Below the pieces are notes generated by a model. That model was given only the letters and a program-made list of their open reading frames with translations. It did no database searches and had not been told where the DNA came from. A DNA stretch of 64,000 bases, taken from assembly GCF_003129605.1 (NCBI RefSeq), contig NZ_QBDX01000004.1, forward strand, positions 1,116,001 through 1,180,000. Direction: 5' to 3'. Within the stretch, counting starts at the first letter, position 1. The number at the start of each line of letters is the position of its first letter. The stretch comes from Hyphobacterium indicum (GTDB taxonomy: Bacteria > Pseudomonadota > Alphaproteobacteria > Caulobacterales > Maricaulaceae). Below are positions 63,416-64,000 of the stretch, in pieces. A program made the position numbers and the translations under genes.

Positions 63416-63720
63416 CAGAAGGCGGTCATGATCTGTGGCAACAGCCATCCGCGGATGAACTGGATCAGAAGAATGACAACCAGCGGGGAAAAATCGAAAC
63501 CGCCAAGGTTTGGCAGAATGGACCGTATCGGCCGCAAGACCGGCTCGGTCAGCATGGAGGTCATGCGCCAGAGGGATCCGACGACCGGATTGTAGGGATT
63601 GACGATCTTGAAGCTGATCAGCCAGCTCAGGATGATCGCGGCGATCAGGATGAAAATGAAGAGACCCAGAACCGGGTCGACAAAATAGACAATCAGCGCA
63701 TCGATGAATGACAGGTTCAC
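63415..63720 (-). CDS. YggT family membrane protein
   Basis: 101 residues with two transmembrane helices (DPVLGLFIFILIAAIILSWL; FDFSPLVVILLIQFIRGWLL) and the YggT motif VNPYNPVVGSLWRMTSMLTEPVLRPIR. Inner-membrane protein linked to osmotic or division phenotypes elsewhere. First gene of yggT-DUF167-folD. Confidence 0.92.
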   Translation of the reverse strand: MNLSFIDALIVYFVDPVLGLFIFILIAAIILSWLISFKIVNPYNPVVGSLWRMTSMLTEPVLRPIRSILPNLGGFDFSPLVVILLIQFIRGWLLPQIMTAF

Positions 63721-63790
63721 AAGGACGTCTCCGGCAGCGTTTCTGCGCCTGCTCTATCCGTTTTCGGGGCGCGGCGGCAAGCCTGCGCCG

Positions 63791-64000
63791 TCATACCGCG
63801 GGCAGGGCGCCGGGGAGGCGGCAGATATCCTTCCAGAAATCCCGCACGCCGCGCGCAATCTCGTCATATTCCCCGAGATCATAGGGTTTGACGACATAGG
63901 CATTGGCACGTAGCGCATAGCAATCCTCGATATCCATGCGCTGCGCCGAGGCGGACAGGACGACAATGGGTGTATTCATAGGCGTGTCGCCATTGCGCAC
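63791..64000 (-). CDS. Response regulator, C-terminal part
   Basis: 69 residues at the window edge. NTPIVVLSAS and YVVKPYDLGEYDEIARGVRDFWKDI are the end of a receiver domain, with the conserved Lys in VVKP. It resembles the Rcp1-like single-domain group rather than an OmpR type. The upstream part, including the phospho-Asp, lies beyond the window. Confidence 0.75.
   Translation of the reverse strand: MRNGDTPMNTPIVVLSASAQRMDIEDCYALRANAYVVKPYDLGEYDEIARGVRDFWKDICRLPGALPAV

Overview
The window is GC-rich alphaproteobacterial chromosome. ChvG/ChvI next to a PTS IIA/HPr pair, an UrcA-family protein, an NtrZ-like periplasmic protein, DUF3576-leuS-lptE-holA, and yggT-DUF167-folD together suggest the Caulobacterales/Maricaulales/Hyphomonadaceae side of the class. 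This is inferred from gene content only. Most of the window is ordinary housekeeping and envelope chromosome. One stretch of about 10.4 kb, visibly richer in A+T than its surroundings, is clearly inserted.

Region 1 (1-19.5 kb). This stretch holds a cut-off M3 peptidyl-dipeptidase, a secreted M14 carboxypeptidase, a CadC-like membrane regulator, secreted proteins (one with beta/gamma-crystallin repeats), an UrcA protein, a membrane AraC regulator and a truncated haemoglobin. A saccharopine-dehydrogenase-like enzyme and a DUF3108 protein follow. An ECF sigma/anti-sigma locus stands back to back with a subtilisin-like protease and a membrane-anchored protein. An ABC-F ATPase and a pentapeptide-repeat protein close the region.

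Region 2 (19,680-30,146), the highlight. This is a compact integrative element in the 3' half of a tRNA-Gly(GCC) gene, bounded by 56-bp perfect direct repeats. From left to right it carries a tyrosine recombinase, a small excisionase-like protein and a 447-aa protein with family-A-polymerase-like motifs. Next come a CRISPR array (26 identical 36-bp repeats, 25 spacers, plus one degenerate unit), cas2, cas1 and cas9 (type II-C, no csn2 or cas4), a divergently transcribed tracrRNA with a clear anti-repeat and terminator, and a small secreted cargo protein. The array and tracrRNA read rightward and the cas genes leftward. Each repeat contains a possible promoter (TTGGAC, 17 bp, TAAACT), as known for type II-C systems. 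The left attachment site can be read as a tRNA-Gly missing its D-arm.

Region 3 (30.1-53 kb). Here are the tRNA-Gly target, an HCCA-isomerase-like DsbA protein, a prolyl-tRNA deacylase, a thioredoxin/CnoX-like chaperone, a DUF2975-HTH pair with a candidate operator, Trm112, DUF971, bioB, a VanZ-like protein and an AGCS symporter. These are followed by tRNA-Arg, holA-lptE-leuS-DUF3576, a porin, NtrZ, thiE, yggS, an L,D-transpeptidase, a response regulator, xthA, a TonB-like lipoprotein and ahcY.

Region 4 (53-64 kb). This holds a large Ala/Pro-rich membrane protein and the chvI-chvG-EIIA-HPr locus, which lacks the hprK gene usually found there. It also has a 565-aa protein of unknown function, a glycosyltransferase and a GNAT protein, a single-domain response regulator, folD-DUF167-yggT and the tail of another response regulator.

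Start sites were chosen from ribosome-binding sites, signal peptides and overlaps. Where the longest open frame ran upstream of a better start, the better start is given.
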